DNA of 64,000 nucleotides from Rhynchopus sp. YZ270_cl-10 (GCA_964035575.1 OZ037860.1:62001-126000); one strand, 5' to 3'; positions 40,601 to 53,976 are shown, counted from the first letter of the stretch. Numbers and translations: made by a program. Notes: generated by a model not told the origin, from the letters alone.

Positions 40601-42153
40601 ATCTGAAACTCTGCTTCGTGAAACAGGGTCCCAGACATGTATTTTGCCTCTGACTGTACAACGTCAAAATCAGCTTTGGAATGTTTCTCTATAAGCTCCC
40701 CCATGAGGTTCTGCTCTTTGATCATGAGCTCCTTGAGGTTTCTTATTTGCCGTGCACTCCATATAGACTTTGCTTCCTCCACAGAAGCTGGGTCGAACAC
40801 CATTTTTGACATTGGGTCCACGTTTCTCAGCGTAACAAAACTGGCCTCATGCTCAAGCAAAAAAATCCTAGCTTTAACCTCCTCAAGCTCATCAAGTTTG
40901 GTATACGTCTGCTGCCTTTTTGTTTCAAGTGACTTTAGCTTTCTGAGATCCCATTTTTTTTGCATGATGTCGACCACACAGTCGTTGAAGGTGTGAGATT
41001 TTGGTTTGTTGTCCTTAATCAAGGGAACATTTATGTGTGACCACAGCAGCACTTTTTGGAACCTTAGCAGATTATCCTGTGTGGCATAGTATGGCCTTGA
41101 AGAAGTCCTTAACGCCGAAATGCGAAATACTTCAGCTGAATGGAACAGCCAGGAAAATAACGGCGGTGTGTAATCGTTGAAGTCAAAGTACTGGGGAAGT
41201 TCTATGGCTGCCAAACACAAAACTGCTGCAACACTAGCAGACAGTGCAGGTGTTATAGCACTCACATTCTCCTTTTGTAACTCTCTCTCATCCTGTCCAA
41301 GCAAAATGTATGAAAGATAGTCCATTTTGCAATTGAGAGTTTTGAACCTCAGGCAGTATTGTGTGATGTGTTTCAGTAGAATATTTACCTCTGCAAACTG
41401 TGCATAGCAGTACGGACATGTTTTTTCGCAGGTTGCTGCATGTGATTTCATGTTTTTAACCTCGGTGAATTCTTCCCCACAGTGCTCACAGCAAAGTTTT
41501 CCTAAGCACGCATGATTTTCCTTCTGTGCCTGCAGAGGTGATGAAAAACTGCGCCTACAAAGAGTACAGGCAGGTTGACATTTTTTCAGATGCTCCGTCA
41601 ATTTGTGAATACGTTTGTATGTAGCATCGCAATTAGGACATTTGAAACGGCCGTCTGAAGTCTTATCCAGTTTTTGCTTCTTGGGGGGTGGCACATCAGG
41701 AGTAGAAGGTGCTTCCTGAGGAGAAGGAGTAGAAGGTGCTTCCTGAAACCCACCTGTGCAGCCCTTCTGATGATTGTGCCTCTCAAGGAAATTAGAAAAC
41801 GTAATTCTGCACTTTGGACACGTTTTTTTGCATTTTTTTGAGCCTTTTTTGTGTGCTTTGAGCTGTTTATCTACTGCAAAGCTGGCACCACAGTTTTCAC
41901 AAATGAAAGGTTTCTGCTCCTGCGCACTTCTTGGTTCATCATCTCCCCTCTTCCGTTTTGTACTGCATTCTACTGTTGTAGGTTCATTGCGCTCATCTTC
42001 TGTTTTTTCCTTTTCTTCATCATCCTCTCCAGTCTGTTTTTGAAAAGCTTCTGTATCATCTTCTTCTGCCTCCTGTGTTGCTTCTTTTGTTGTCTTAGGC
42101 TTTTTGTCAGCACGCCCATCCGCAGACCCGCTCTCACTACGTTGCCTTTTCAT
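34609..42153 (-). CDS. Helitron zinc finger-Rep-helicase-OTU protein, unit 4 (2446 aa, four exons)
   Basis: Exons 35480-42153, 35327-35404, 35050-35274 and 34609-34972. Introns are 75, 52 and 77 nt, all GTATGT...CAG, and the 7341 coding nt stay in frame. The start is Met at 42153, matching unit 1; an upstream ATG would add 29 residues. Order: KKPK nuclear-signal-like region, C2H2-type fingers (about 75-280), Helitron N-terminal CKHCGALLF, Rep HUH motif PHCHA (H1096, H1098), catalytic tyrosines Y1253 and Y1257, Pif1-like helicase with Walker A GAAGTGKT (K1666), Walker B WDE (D1761), NKSQGQTL and LYVAMSRV, then OTU protease GDGTCFYHA (C2277) with likely H2408. Rep nicks and rejoins single strands, the helicase unwinds, and OTU probably cleaves ubiquitin-like or self targets (role unknown). 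A polyQ tract (37075-37100) and an Asp run are low-complexity inserts. Confidence 0.9.
35005..35030. repeat. GCGGGTTT repeat inside intron 3 of the unit 4 gene
   Basis: About three copies (GGTTTGCGGGTTTGCGGGTT on the plus strand) lie within the third intron, between the GTATGT donor and the acceptor CAG. Unit 1's matching intron (23831-23886) lacks it. Same place in units 5 and 6. Confidence 0.85.
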
Positions 42154-42244
42154 ATTATTTATGCCATGTGTTCCTATGCTAATGTATGTGAAGAAAGAAG
42201 GAATCTGGGAAACAATGTGAATAGAAATATTAATTCTCATTAAA

Positions 42245-42357
42245 CTCTCTTTCGTTTTGGGGAAGTGTTTCCCTCTTCAGCTTATGTTGTCTTTGTATTA
42301 GCCTTCTTATTAGTGTGCCCATCATCAGATCTTTCCTCGCTTTTGTTGTCTTTTCAT
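42245..42357 (-). pseudogene. Decayed zinc-finger gene start upstream of the large gene
   Basis: About 113 bp matching the first ~38 codons of the unit 1 gene, from ATGAAAAGACAAC to AACGAAAGAGAG, with an extra base in the Arg/Ser region and an in-frame stop (ACATAAGC for ACAGAAGC). It lies directly before the start region of the complete gene. The same relic sits at 20401-20513, 52971-53083 and 63697-63809. It shows the 10.7-kb element carries a 5' end from the unit 1 lineage joined to a different coding body. Confidence 0.82.
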
Positions 42358-42685
42358 TTTTTTTTTTGCAAAAAGTAAAGTACCCAGACCACTGTTATGT
42401 TAGTTTTGAATAGTTGTGATAAATTGCTAGAAATTGTATTGTAGAAAATATAAAATGGTGGGTGGGAGAAAGTTTTGAGTTTTCAAGAAGGAAAATAAAA
42501 AAGTCTCACAACTAAGTTTTCAAAAAAAAATAATTAAAAAATGATCTTGAAAATTTTGACAAAAATTAAAACCAATCTGCATGTGCATTAAAAAAAGGGG
42601 AACCCATATTTTTGCGCAGGAAGAAGTAATTTGCACATTCTCTGCGATAAGAAATACCCCCAAACGAAAAAAAAAAAATTATTCT

Positions 42686-43250
42686 CTAATGATGTGCTTT
42701 ATTGTGCTGGAAAAGAGCACCTTTGTGTTGAAATTCCCTTCCCCTCCAAGTACTAGAGCATTCGTGAGCATAACACGTCTTTGCTATTTTTTCGTCTTCT
42801 GCTGCTTCGCGCTTTCTCTTTCTGTCTAGCTCCTGTTGAGTTTGAGTTGTTGAAAGTGATACTTGAAAAGTTGATACATACCTTTTTCATGTCCTGACAC
42901 AGAAGGAACACTTCGTTCAGCTGTTTCTTGAGATCTGAGACAGTCTGTTTCACCTCTTTCAGCTCTTCAGTCACTGAGGAAAAGCTTTCTGCAGAAACAG
43001 GAATTTCCAATGCTGCGGCCTGTTCTGACGGAAGCACAGAGTCCTTCTGAGTTTGCTCCTCTGTTTTAACGCCTTGCTCCTGTACCTTCGTTAGTACTGT
43101 CTCCTTCTTCTGGGAGCACACTGGAATTGGTGGCAATTCCTCATTCTCATGAGGAGCTTGATCCTGCACATTGAACACCGCCAACATGCTTGGTGCATCT
43201 TTCTTCTGCACAAAGGGCACTGGCTTCCGCTTAATCTTCATGGTGTTCAT
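42686..43250 (-). CDS. Helitron orfA, unit 4 (171 aa, spliced)
   Basis: Same as the unit 0 copy: exon 1 42882-43250, 49-nt intron, exon 2 42686-42832. It lies about 210 bp inside the 5' end and about 530 bp before the large gene, on the same strand. Confidence 0.8.
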
Positions 43251-45334
43251 AGTTTTTTGAGAAATAGTTCACCTGTTTTTGGTGTGTGAGTACAAAAGTG
43301 CTATGAAAAGAGAAATGAGGGGTGAGCCAAGTTTAATTCATTTTTCTATTCAATTTTTTCGGCATTCACATTTGTAAAAATGCAAAACCTTCAGACAATA
43401 AAAAATAAGTTCTGTTCACAACCACACCAGCCTCCTACATTTTAGCGAGCTTTCTTCTTGTCTAGTTATTACGGGTTTGAGGGGTACAAAATGGCGACGC
43501 TGCAGGATTGCTGGATCGCGTGGTCCCAGTATTTCTGATAATACACTCCGGTAGATTGGGGCCCAAAAACGACGTAATGTACTGGGTTTGGATGTTAGCA
43601 TTTTCTGAAGATACCTAAAATGGGTGCGGCATTTCACGGCTATTTTTGTGAAGGAATTGACGATATTTTGTGGTTCTAAGGTGTGTGTATTGTATGTGAC
43701 GAAAATTTCAAAATGTGACATAAGTATGAAATATGGCCAGTATGCCCATAAAATGAGGCCATTGCAACCCTGGAGGACCACATTGGACATATTGGGCCAA
43801 ATTTAGGTGTGTAAGTGTATCGGCTTTAAAATATTTTTTTTCGTGATTTTTGGGGTCATTTTTTGGCTGGGAAAATTGGGCCACATTTAACCACAACTAC
43901 TCAAAACATCAAATCTGTGGCTTTAATGGACTGATTGGGCGTTTTTATGACCTGGACATGGGGGTCAGATACCATTTTAGACATGTTAAAAATTGGTCAG
44001 AAGACCCTGAGAGAAGAACCAAGGTCAAATTGACCTTGAGTACTGGGTCAAATTTGTGTGGGAAAAATGCCCAGTACATAATTGTTGATGCGCAAAAGTG
44101 CAAAATTCCTTCAGCAATGGCTTCATATGACATTTCCATAACCTGGACATGGGGGTCAGACTCCACTTTTGACCACCTAAAATTTGGTCATACACATGTA
44201 TGAGACCCCAAAAACCAGGATTTTGACCAAAAAATTTTTCCCAGCAATTTTTGCCTACAAAAAATCGAAAAAAAAATTTTTTGATTTTGGCTCTCCGGAG
44301 TCTGTGCGTGCTGTGGTGGGGTCAATTTGCGCTGAGAAATGGGTATTTTTGACCTAAAATGCATGGATCAGTTTTTTCATGATTTTTGGTGTTTTTGGTG
44401 TTTTGTGTGGGTTTTTTGGTCAGTACATAGTGTGCAGTGATCAAAAGTGCAAAGTTCCTTCGTCAATGGCTTCACAGGAAATTTTTATGACCGGGACATG
44501 GGGGTCAGACTCCACTTTTGACCACCTAAAATTTGGTCATACACACGTGTGAGACCGCAAAAACCAGGATTTTGACCAAAAAAATTTTCCCAGGTACATA
44601 ATCTGTGCACTGATCAAGATTACAAAATTCATTTGTATGGATGAATTGAATATCAGGTATGTGTAGGTTTCTGTGTGGGAAGTGGTGGTGATGAGGATAG
44701 GAAAAAAGAAACAGTAAAAGTGCGTGAGCTATTCAGTCATTTTGTGTGTTTTTTCTTTTTCTTTTTCTTTTTCCTTTTCTCATTTTTGATCTTTTTATTT
44801 TTATGGCATGACAATACTCTCACCCGCCAAAGTGAGCGCCTTCTTCAAGGTGTAGTCTTTTTTTAAAGCTATGTTTTAACCTCTTCCGCAAACCCGAAAA
44901 CCCGCAAACCCTATATTTCCTTATTTTTTTTAATCCAAGACAAAAATATTTTCTTCATCACAAGAGAGTATCTCCGGCTGGGAAGAAAAAAACAACAAAA
45001 ACTGCTGATCAAACCGGTCAAAAAGTCTCTGTAAAAATAAAAACTGCTACAATTTCCAAACTAATTGATTTTTTTTAAAACTAAACGAACTCCACAAAAA
45101 CAGTTTAAAAAAACAGTGAAACAGAAACAAAAATAAAATCCTTTTTTTTAGATGGGCTAAGCTTACCCAGTTTTTTTTTTCTCATATTTTTTTTCAATCC
45201 AATGAACATGTTCAAACAAATATTTCTTCATCACAAGAGATTTAATCTGATTCTCTCCGGCTGGGAAGAAAAAAAAATAAAAATAAAAATAAAAGTCTTT
45301 TACAGTAATTTACTGTAAAAAGGAAAAAATTTTT

Positions 45335-48300
45335 TTAGTCAAGATCACCCGGTTGAAAGTCAGAAAGGTGATTGTCTGGAAATGTGGGGTAAATTAGGGC
45401 TTTTTTATGTGCTTTCAGTACATTTTCTGGAGTTCCTGTACCAATGTTGAAGTGGGGAGGTTGATAAGTTTGCACTATCAGCAGTCTCTTTTCTGATGGT
45501 ATTTGCATAAGAACATCTTCAGGAGATTGCCCCTTTGGCAAAAAATGAAAGCAAGAATATCCTTCTGTCTCATAGGTCCTAGAAGTGACTACTGTGATAA
45601 GAGACCTAAGCATGAGAGACATCAGTGCTACTTCTACCTCCTGCGCATAACTGTCATCGGCATTATTTGTGACGCGTTGAAGAAGGTCATCAAAGTTCCT
45701 GTTTTGTTTACAGGTGTGGTAGAAAAGTTTAGGTTTGCGGGTTTGCGGGTTTGCACAAATACAAATGCTACATACCTTTTTTTTTTCTCTTCATCATCAA
45801 AAAGTAAGGGATGCTCCTGGATCATAATCTCATTCCTGAGCAAGAACTCTGCAAATCTTCTGCGTAGAGCATGACCATCATTTCTTTTTCCAGTGAGGAG
45901 CTGCTGTATGGCGTGATAGAAACACGTTCCATCACCAGTAACGTCAATTTGTCCGAGGTTGAACCTGCTCAGAACATGTTGAATATTATTCTCATTGTTC
46001 CTGTAAAATATTGGTAATGGTTTTAAAGTTGTTGACCACGAAAAAAACATACCTATTTTTTTCAGAAACTGTAGTTGTTACATTTTTTTGTGGATGAGAA
46101 GCTTCTGGAACGTTGTTGTGGATATATTCCCTGTATAAATTGTAGTGTATTATTTAATTAAAAATGTACAATAATTACTGTAACCATAATGTAATGCTAA
46201 CATACCATCCCCCCTCTGGAAATGTAAAAGGATAGAAATCCATCGGTTGTTCTTCTTCATCCTTTGTCCAGGGAGTTACTACAAGAGACCTTCCACATGC
46301 CGGGTTGTTGATTTCGTGTTCTTTATCATCAATGGGGCTTCCATCAGCATCAGGGGAACACACCACTGCAGGGTTTTCTGAAGGGTTTGCTGCACGTTCA
46401 TGCATGGCCTTTGCATATACAGCCTCTGTAAGCCTCAGGTCCCGCTTCAGCTGATTCCTCCTTTCCTTACTGACCTTCATCTTTATTCCCCCAACTGACT
46501 CCTCAATGGCAGAGATGACCTCCTGGTGGACACAGTTATACAAATTTGTATCACCTTGAGGTGGAAGACAAATCTTGATGTCATTCCTGCTGCACACCCT
46601 TGACATTGCAACGTACAGATGGCCATGAGAGAAGCAGGGCGACTGTGACACATCAAGACCCACCCTCCTGAGAGTTTGTCCCTGAGACTTATTAATCGTC
46701 ATGGCAAAAGACAGCCGCACTGGAAACTGCTGACGTACAAAGTCGATGGTGAGATCCTTCGCATCACCATCGCAGGGCAGGCGAGGTATGGCAACAGTTT
46801 CTGGCTTTTTCCCGTTTTTGTTCCGCCACTCGCATTCTTCCGCCAGGTGGGTGCAGACAAGGATGTTCTTCTTCACCTCCTTCACAACAAGACGCGTTCC
46901 ATTGCACAGTCCACCTGCGGGGTCGAGGTTCTTTAGAAGCATTACAATACAGTTGACCTTCAGGTTCAGGATGTGTGGAGGAAGACGTGCATGGTTCATT
47001 GCATTGAGTGCTTCAGTGGTGAAGAATTCATTTGCTCCTGGGTCCTTGCAGGTATCCTCTGACATACGGGTAATTGTCTCTCCTGGGAAGCTGCTGAGAA
47101 TTTTTTCGTTCATGTAGACCTGGCGTGCGTTTGTAGGGCACAGCAAAGCACAGTTCTCATACATTCCATTCTTGATGTCAGGAAATGTAAAGTCAATCAA
47201 AGTATCCTCAGTCACCTTTTTGTTCTTTTTTTCAAAAATGATAGCATGTGGCACCTGCATAACTGCTTCTGTGTCCTCAGCACCCTCCACATCCCCAGCC
47301 TCATTCACAGACCCATCACCAACCTTCATGAGGTACTCACGGAAAGCGTCGTCGTCCTTCACCCTCATGACCTGCGTCAGGGACATTTTTGTGAGTTGGT
47401 TCCAGAGGTATGAGTTGTGGAGCGAAATCGAGATGCTTTCAAAGCTCCCTTTGTTTGCCCCTGGAACAGGAAGGATTTGCCTGAAGTCTCCTCCAAGAAG
47501 CACTGTCACTCCTCCAAATGGTTGTGAACATCCCCTCAACCTCTGAAGCGTTCTGTCTACTACCTCTATGCTTGCCTTTTGTGCCATTACCACCTCATCC
47601 CAGACAATGAGGTCAGTGCGCCTTAGGAGTTCGACATGGTCATCATCAAGCCCGCACATCCGCTTTGAGTTTGGTTCAAGATCTATTGGGATCTTAAATC
47701 GGCTGTGTGCAGTTCTGCCTCCTGGTAGTAGTGTAGCTGCTATCCCTGATGTTGCCACAGCGATTGAAAAGCGGTCCTCCTCATTCTGTTGAAGTGGCTG
47801 CTGCTGCTGCTGCTGCTGTTGTTGCTTTGCCCTTGCCCTTCTGCTCCTGGCCCAGTACAAACACGCCTGGTACAGGAATGTCTTGCCTGTTCCTGCTGCA
47901 CCCTGCAAAAATATGACCTTCCCCTGGTTACCTTCAACAGATTCCTTCACAGAGTTGAAGACATTCTGCTGCCCTTCGTTGAGGTTGCCTTGAATCTGTT
48001 CAAACTTCTTCAGCATTTCACCCTCATCATACCTCTCTGTGTTTAAGACAAACTCTGTGCTCTGCCCTGTAGTACCTTCAGGAGGAGTGGGGAGCCCAAG
48101 ATCTTCCATTGAAGTCTTAACGTTCGCTTCCTTAAGGAGCCGTTGCATGTCTAGCAAAGCTTTACGCTTCTCTTTAGGGTAGATGTGGTTGCTTGGTACT
48201 GCTTCCTCCCGTTCCTGCCTTTTTACTCTGTCCAAAGGTGGCGCACACAGCTCAAACTCATACTCTGCCCACGCCTTTGCAACGTCTTCTGCAGTGGTCA

Positions 48301-51300
48301 TGTAGTTTATTATTATCATTGCAAACGTAAAACGGATGGCACGTGAGGACAGTGTTGTATTGATGCACTCTTTCAGGGCGTTACGCAAGATTGCCCCATC
48401 ATGGATAAGCCCCATTTCTGCTGCAGCTGCATAAAATGTAGGATGAACAACGGAGCCTATGGTTCTCAGCTCTTCAAAGCTGCATGATCCACGCTTGCAC
48501 AGAAGAAGTAGACGGAGACAGTGCAACTCCTTATCCTTTACAGGGGCCCAGTACATCCTGCCGATTGAGAGGCCTTCTCCTTCATTTCTTTTTGAGTGAG
48601 GGCCAGGTTTATAGCAGCCTTCTTCCTCGCACCACCCATATCCCGGTCTCAGCTGCCATTCCTTCTTTTCTCTGGGGTAAGAAAAGAATTCTGGGACATC
48701 ATTGTAAAGTAGTTTGTCAAAGCCTTTGTAGGCTTCATGTGCTGGAATGCCTTCACGATGCTTCTTGCATCTTTCATTTGCTTCGAAAAAGGCAAGGAGT
48801 GTACTTTTGGATTTTGCAGCCGCATCCCTTCTCCTTGAGTCATCACCATAATTCTTTAAAGGAAAGTACACCCTCTGCTCATCTTCGAGGTGGATGTGGA
48901 GTCTCTGCACTCCTGGGTAAATCCGCACCATCTTTGTTCCGAGTAGGTACCCACAAGCATCAGCCGCAGTCAAACAATGTGCCTTCAGAAACCTCATAAT
49001 GCTCCCAGTGGTCGTGGTCGTTGTTGTGGTTTTTGCTTCTGATGGCCCTCCTTTATGCTTTGTATCTTCCTTTATCACACCATCTACCTCATTCTCCCCC
49101 TTGAATAAGTATTTGAACAAATATTTAGCAGCAAGAATCCCGCGCACTGCCTCAATGTTGATGTGGCACTGGTACTTGAGGAGAAGATACGCATTGTAGG
49201 GAACCACCCACCTGTTGTTCCTCTGGTTTGGGTGAGTAGTTTCCCCTGGGTGTTTTTCTTTCCATTTCTTCACAACGTCTGGATCCACATAAGACAGTAT
49301 CCCATGATCCCTTCTTATGACAAAGGCGTAGCCATCATTGCCAGAGGTGGTGAAATCTCTGAAGTCCTTGGGGAAGTTGGACTTGCAATATTTGCACTTT
49401 CCATCCTTTCCCTTCTGTAGACAGGGAGAGCCTCTATTTTTAAGGCAGTCATTGTGCATGAGGTACTCGCTTACAGCTTTGTAGAGGTTAGGATGTGTTT
49501 CTGGGTCCGGGAGCTCAGCATGCACGATGTGGTCGATGTTGAACGGGTCCTTAGGTGACGTTTTATTGTTGTTCCAAAGGATTGCGTGGCAGTGAGGGAG
49601 CCCTCTCTTCTGGTACTCGGTCACCATCACCATTGCAATATTTTGTCCAAGAACATTCTTTTTGCGTATGTCGTCCACAAGTTCCTTGACTTTTAAGTCG
49701 AACACACGGTGAACAAGCTCCGGACGGTCGAGGGCCGTTTCTCCTTCGAGAAGATTGGATTGTATCTCCTCCCACATCGGGTTGCATGTCATTGTGAGAA
49801 AGAAATCAGCTTTCCCATACTTTGCGTATATTGCAAGTGTGTCGTTGAGTAATTGTGCCCTCGCAGCTACTCCTCTCTCAAATGAAGAAGGCATAGAGAT
49901 TTCGTTTGTCGGTGGAATCTGTTTCCCAGAGGTGATGTCTTTCTTGGAGGCGTAGCCCATTCCCCTTCCAACAATATGGTATTTCAGTCGCTGATACATG
50001 CCACGCATCGCCATGTCGATGAAGAACTGCTGTGTCAGCGTTCCATGCATGAGCAGGGGGTTGTAGGACAACGGGTCTTTGCTGCTGTTCGGACGGTGGT
50101 GCATGAGATATGTTGCGTACTGCTTTGCTGAGATGAATGTTGAAGATGGTGTCGTTTCAGCTAGGTTAGTAGCGTTGCGAAGAACCTCATGCATTGAGTC
50201 CACAGCTCTGTCTTCTTCTGCACAACGTTCCCATCCACCATTCCACTCTTCAGGGTCTACCTGCATCGCATCATCCTTTTCACCGCTGTTGAGCGCTTCA
50301 GGGTTTGGTGCTGTTGGTTCAGGGTTGTTCGTGTTTTGGGCATCATCATCATCATCATCATCACTGTCAGATGCAGCTCCGCGGTTCACCACCCTGTGAG
50401 GCATCTTCAGGCGGAACCCATTATTCTCGGTGGGATTCAGATGGGCTAATGGATATGAAATCAGTTCATAGAGTTGGTTAAAGTCATCAATGATGATTGG
50501 TGCGTTCCACTTTGGATCCTTACCCCCATTTTCAGCACACGTAAACATTGGGTACACAGTAAATTTGCGCTCTGCAGGTGCGGCTTCATCGATGGTGTAG
50601 AACATCTTAACAGCACCCTTTGCCTCATCGGTTGTATATTCTGACCCTGTCTTGCTTGCCAGGACTTCATGGAAGTCAATCCTCATCTTCTTCAGCTCAT
50701 CCTCGCGACCCTTATACTGCTGTGAAATTGCTTTGAACTTTGCTGCAAATGCATTGTCTCCAAGAAGAAGATGACACTTCTCAGCAAGACCAAGAAGATT
50801 GTCAGGGAGGACCCCTCCAGTCATGCTTTTTTTATTGTCTGTGCTGCTGACGTTTGGATCAACAAACCAGGACTCTGTGAGAGCATCGTCATAAAAGCCA
50901 TTGAATTTTTTTAATCCCCTACCTTCCAGAGCCACTGCTGAGAAGCCCTTTGGCACACGGCTGTCTCGGCGGATTTTGTTCTCTACCATCGCGAAGAATG
51001 CGTTCAGCTGAATTGAAACCCTTTTGTAGAATTTGTCCTGAAGAAGTTCAAGGTGGTCTTGGCTGATTATTTTGGGCATATCTGGCAGGGACACCTTTCC
51101 ACCAGTGCAGCATATTTTTGATGACTCTCCACGAAACAGCAATGCCCCGCAATGCTTGCAGGGTTTGTCCATCTCTCCGCATGAGTGCTTCTTAATGCTG
51201 TCATCCACCTCTTCGCGCAGTGCTGCCCCCAGGTGCCGGTAGGTGAATATTTTTTTGACTCCCTGTCTCTGCAGCTTTCTGTTTAGATCAGCTCTTTGTT

Positions 51301-52879
51301 CCTCAACAATACTGCTCTGTTTTTCCATCTGAAACTCTGCTTCGTGAAACAGGGTCCCAGACATGTATTTTGCCTCTGACTGTACAACGTCAAAATCAGC
51401 TTTGGAATGTTTCTCTATAAGCTCCCCCATGAGGTTCTGCTCTTTGATCATGAGCTCCTTGAGGTTTCTTATTTGCCGTGCACTCCATATAGACTTTGCT
51501 TCCTCCACAGAAGCTGGGTCGAACACCATTTTTGACATTGGGTCCACGTTTCTCAGCGTAACAAAACTGGCCTCATGCTCAAGCAAAAAAATCCTAGCTT
51601 TAACCTCCTCAAGCTCATCAAGTTTGGTATACGTCTGCTGCCTTTTTGTTTCAAGTGACTTTAGCTTTCTGAGATCCCATTTTTTTTGCATGATGTCGAC
51701 CACACAGTCGTTGAAGGTGTGAGATTTTGGTTTGTTGTCCTTAATCAAGGGAACATTTATGTGTGACCACAGCAGCACTTTTTGGAACCTTAGCAGATTA
51801 TCCTGTGTGGCATAGTATGGCCTTGAAGAAGTCCTTAACGCCGAAATGCGAAATACTTCAGCTGAATGGAACAGCCAGGAAAATAACGGCGGTGTGTAAT
51901 CGTTGAAGTCAAAGTACTGGGGAAGTTCTATGGCTGCCAAACACAAAACTGCTGCAACACTAGCAGACAGTGCAGGTGTTATAGCACTCACATTCTCCTT
52001 TTGTAACTCTCTCTCATCCTGTCCAAGCAAAATGTATGAAAGATAGTCCATTTTGCAATTGAGAGTTTTGAACCTCAGGCAGTATTGTGTGATGTGTTTC
52101 AGTAGAATATTTACCTCTGCAAACTGTGCATAGCAGTACGGACATGTTTTTTCGCAGGTTGCTGCATGTGATTTCATGTTTTTAACCTCGGTGAATTCTT
52201 CCCCACAGTGCTCACAGCAAAGTTTTCCTAAGCACGCATGATTTTCCTTCTGTGCCTGCAGAGGTGATGAAAAACTGCGCCTACAAAGAGTACAGGCAGG
52301 TTGACATTTTTTCAGATGCTCCGTCAATTTGTGAATACGTTTGTATGTAGCATCGCAATTAGGACATTTGAAACGGCCGTCTGAAGTCTTATCCAGTTTT
52401 TGCTTCTTGGGGGGTGGCACATCAGGAGTAGAAGGTGCTTCCTGAGGAGAAGGAGTAGAAGGTGCTTCCTGAAACCCACCTGTGCAGCCCTTCTGATGAT
52501 TGTGCCTCTCAAGGAAATTAGAAAACGTAATTCTGCACTTTGGACACGTTTTTTTGCATTTTTTTGAGCCTTTTTTGTGTGCTTTGAGCTGTTTATCTAC
52601 TGCAAAGCTGGCACCACAGTTTTCACAAATGAAAGGTTTCTGCTCCTGCGCACTTCTTGGTTCATCATCTCCCCTCTTCCGTTTTGTACTGCATTCTACT
52701 GTTGTAGGTTCATTGCGCTCATCTTCTGTTTTTTCCTTTTCTTCATCATCCTCTCCAGTCTGTTTTTGAAAAGCTTCTGTATCATCTTCTTCTGCCTCCT
52801 GTGTTGCTTCTTTTGTTGTCTTAGGCTTTTTGTCAGCACGCCCATCCGCAGACCCGCTCTCACTACGTTGCCTTTTCAT
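45335..52879 (-). CDS. Helitron zinc finger-Rep-helicase-OTU protein, unit 5 (2446 aa, four exons)
   Basis: Exons 46206-52879, 46053-46130, 45776-46000 and 45335-45698. The first-exon product is identical to that of unit 4 as far as I can compare, and all motifs (HUH, two Tyr, Walker A/B, OTU Cys) and splice sites are kept. Confidence 0.9.
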
Positions 52880-53411
52880 ATTATTTATGCCATGTGTTCC
52901 TATGCTAATGTATGTGAAGAAAGAAGGAATCTGGGAAACAATGTGAATAGAAATATTAATTCTCATTAAACTCTCTTTCGTTTTGGGGAAGTGTTTCCCT
53001 CTTCAGCTTATGTTGTCTTTGTATTAGCCTTCTTATTAGTGTGCCCATCATCAGATCTTTCCTCGCTTTTGTTGTCTTTTCATTTTTTTTTTTGCAAAAA
53101 GTAAAGTACCCAGACCACTGTTATGTTAGTTTTGAATAGTTGTGATAAATTGCTAGAAATTGTATTGTAGAAAATATAAAATGGTGGGTGGGAGAAAGTT
53201 TTGAGTTTTCAAGAAGGAAAATAAAAAAGTCTCACAACTAAGTTTTCAAAAAAAAATAATTAAAAAATGATCTTGAAAATTTTGACAAAAATTAAAACCA
53301 ATCTGCATGTGCATTAAAAAAAGGGGAACCCATATTTTTGCGCAGGAAGAAGTAATTTGCACATTCTCTGCGATAAGAAATACCCCCAAACGAAAAAAAA
53401 AAAATTATTCT

Positions 53412-53976
53412 CTAATGATGTGCTTTATTGTGCTGGAAAAGAGCACCTTTGTGTTGAAATTCCCTTCCCCTCCAAGTACTAGAGCATTCGTGAGCATAAC
53501 ACGTCTTTGCTATTTTTTCGTCTTCTGCTGCTTCGCGCTTTCTCTTTCTGTCTAGCTCCTGTTGAGTTTGAGTTGTTGAAAGTGATACTTGAAAAGTTGA
53601 TACATACCTTTTTCATGTCCTGACACAGAAGGAACACTTCGTTCAGCTGTTTCTTGAGATCTGAGACAGTCTGTTTCACCTCTTTCAGCTCTTCAGTCAC
53701 TGAGGAAAAGCTTTCTGCAGAAACAGGAATTTCCAATGCTGCGGCCTGTTCTGACGGAAGCACAGAGTCCTTCTGAGTTTGCTCCTCTGTTTTAACGCCT
53801 TGCTCCTGTACCTTCGTTAGTACTGTCTCCTTCTTCTGGGAGCACACTGGAATTGGTGGCAATTCCTCATTCTCATGAGGAGCTTGATCCTGCACATTGA
53901 ACACCGCCAACATGCTTGGTGCATCTTTCTTCTGCACAAAGGGCACTGGCTTCCGCTTAATCTTCATGGTGTTCAT
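53412..53976 (-). CDS. Helitron orfA, unit 5 (171 aa, spliced)
   Basis: Identical in plan and, as far as I can see, in sequence to the unit 4 copy, with intact frame and intron. Confidence 0.8.

Larger units (their letters stand above)
32735..43461 (-). mobile_element. Helitron unit 4: complete autonomous element (10.73 kb)
   Basis: On the minus strand: 5' end ACAAGAAGAAAGCTCGC at 43461, orfA (42686-43250), a decayed finger fragment (42245-42357), the four-exon Rep-helicase-OTU gene (34609-42153), then 1.87 kb of 3' non-coding repeats ending in CTAG at 32735. CTRR 3' ends are typical of Helitrons. OTU domains are known from the Helentron/Helitron2 branch. All coding parts look intact, so it may be active. 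Sequence 34156-34187 is an insert with CAAACCCG-type repeats that is missing from the related place in unit 1. Confidence 0.92.

Noticed and set aside
42154-42240. Upstream in-frame ATG adding 29 residues to the large Helitron protein
   Set aside because: The next Met begins KRQRSES, which aligns with the start of the unit 1 protein, while the 29 residues are Ile/Ser-rich and have no counterpart there.
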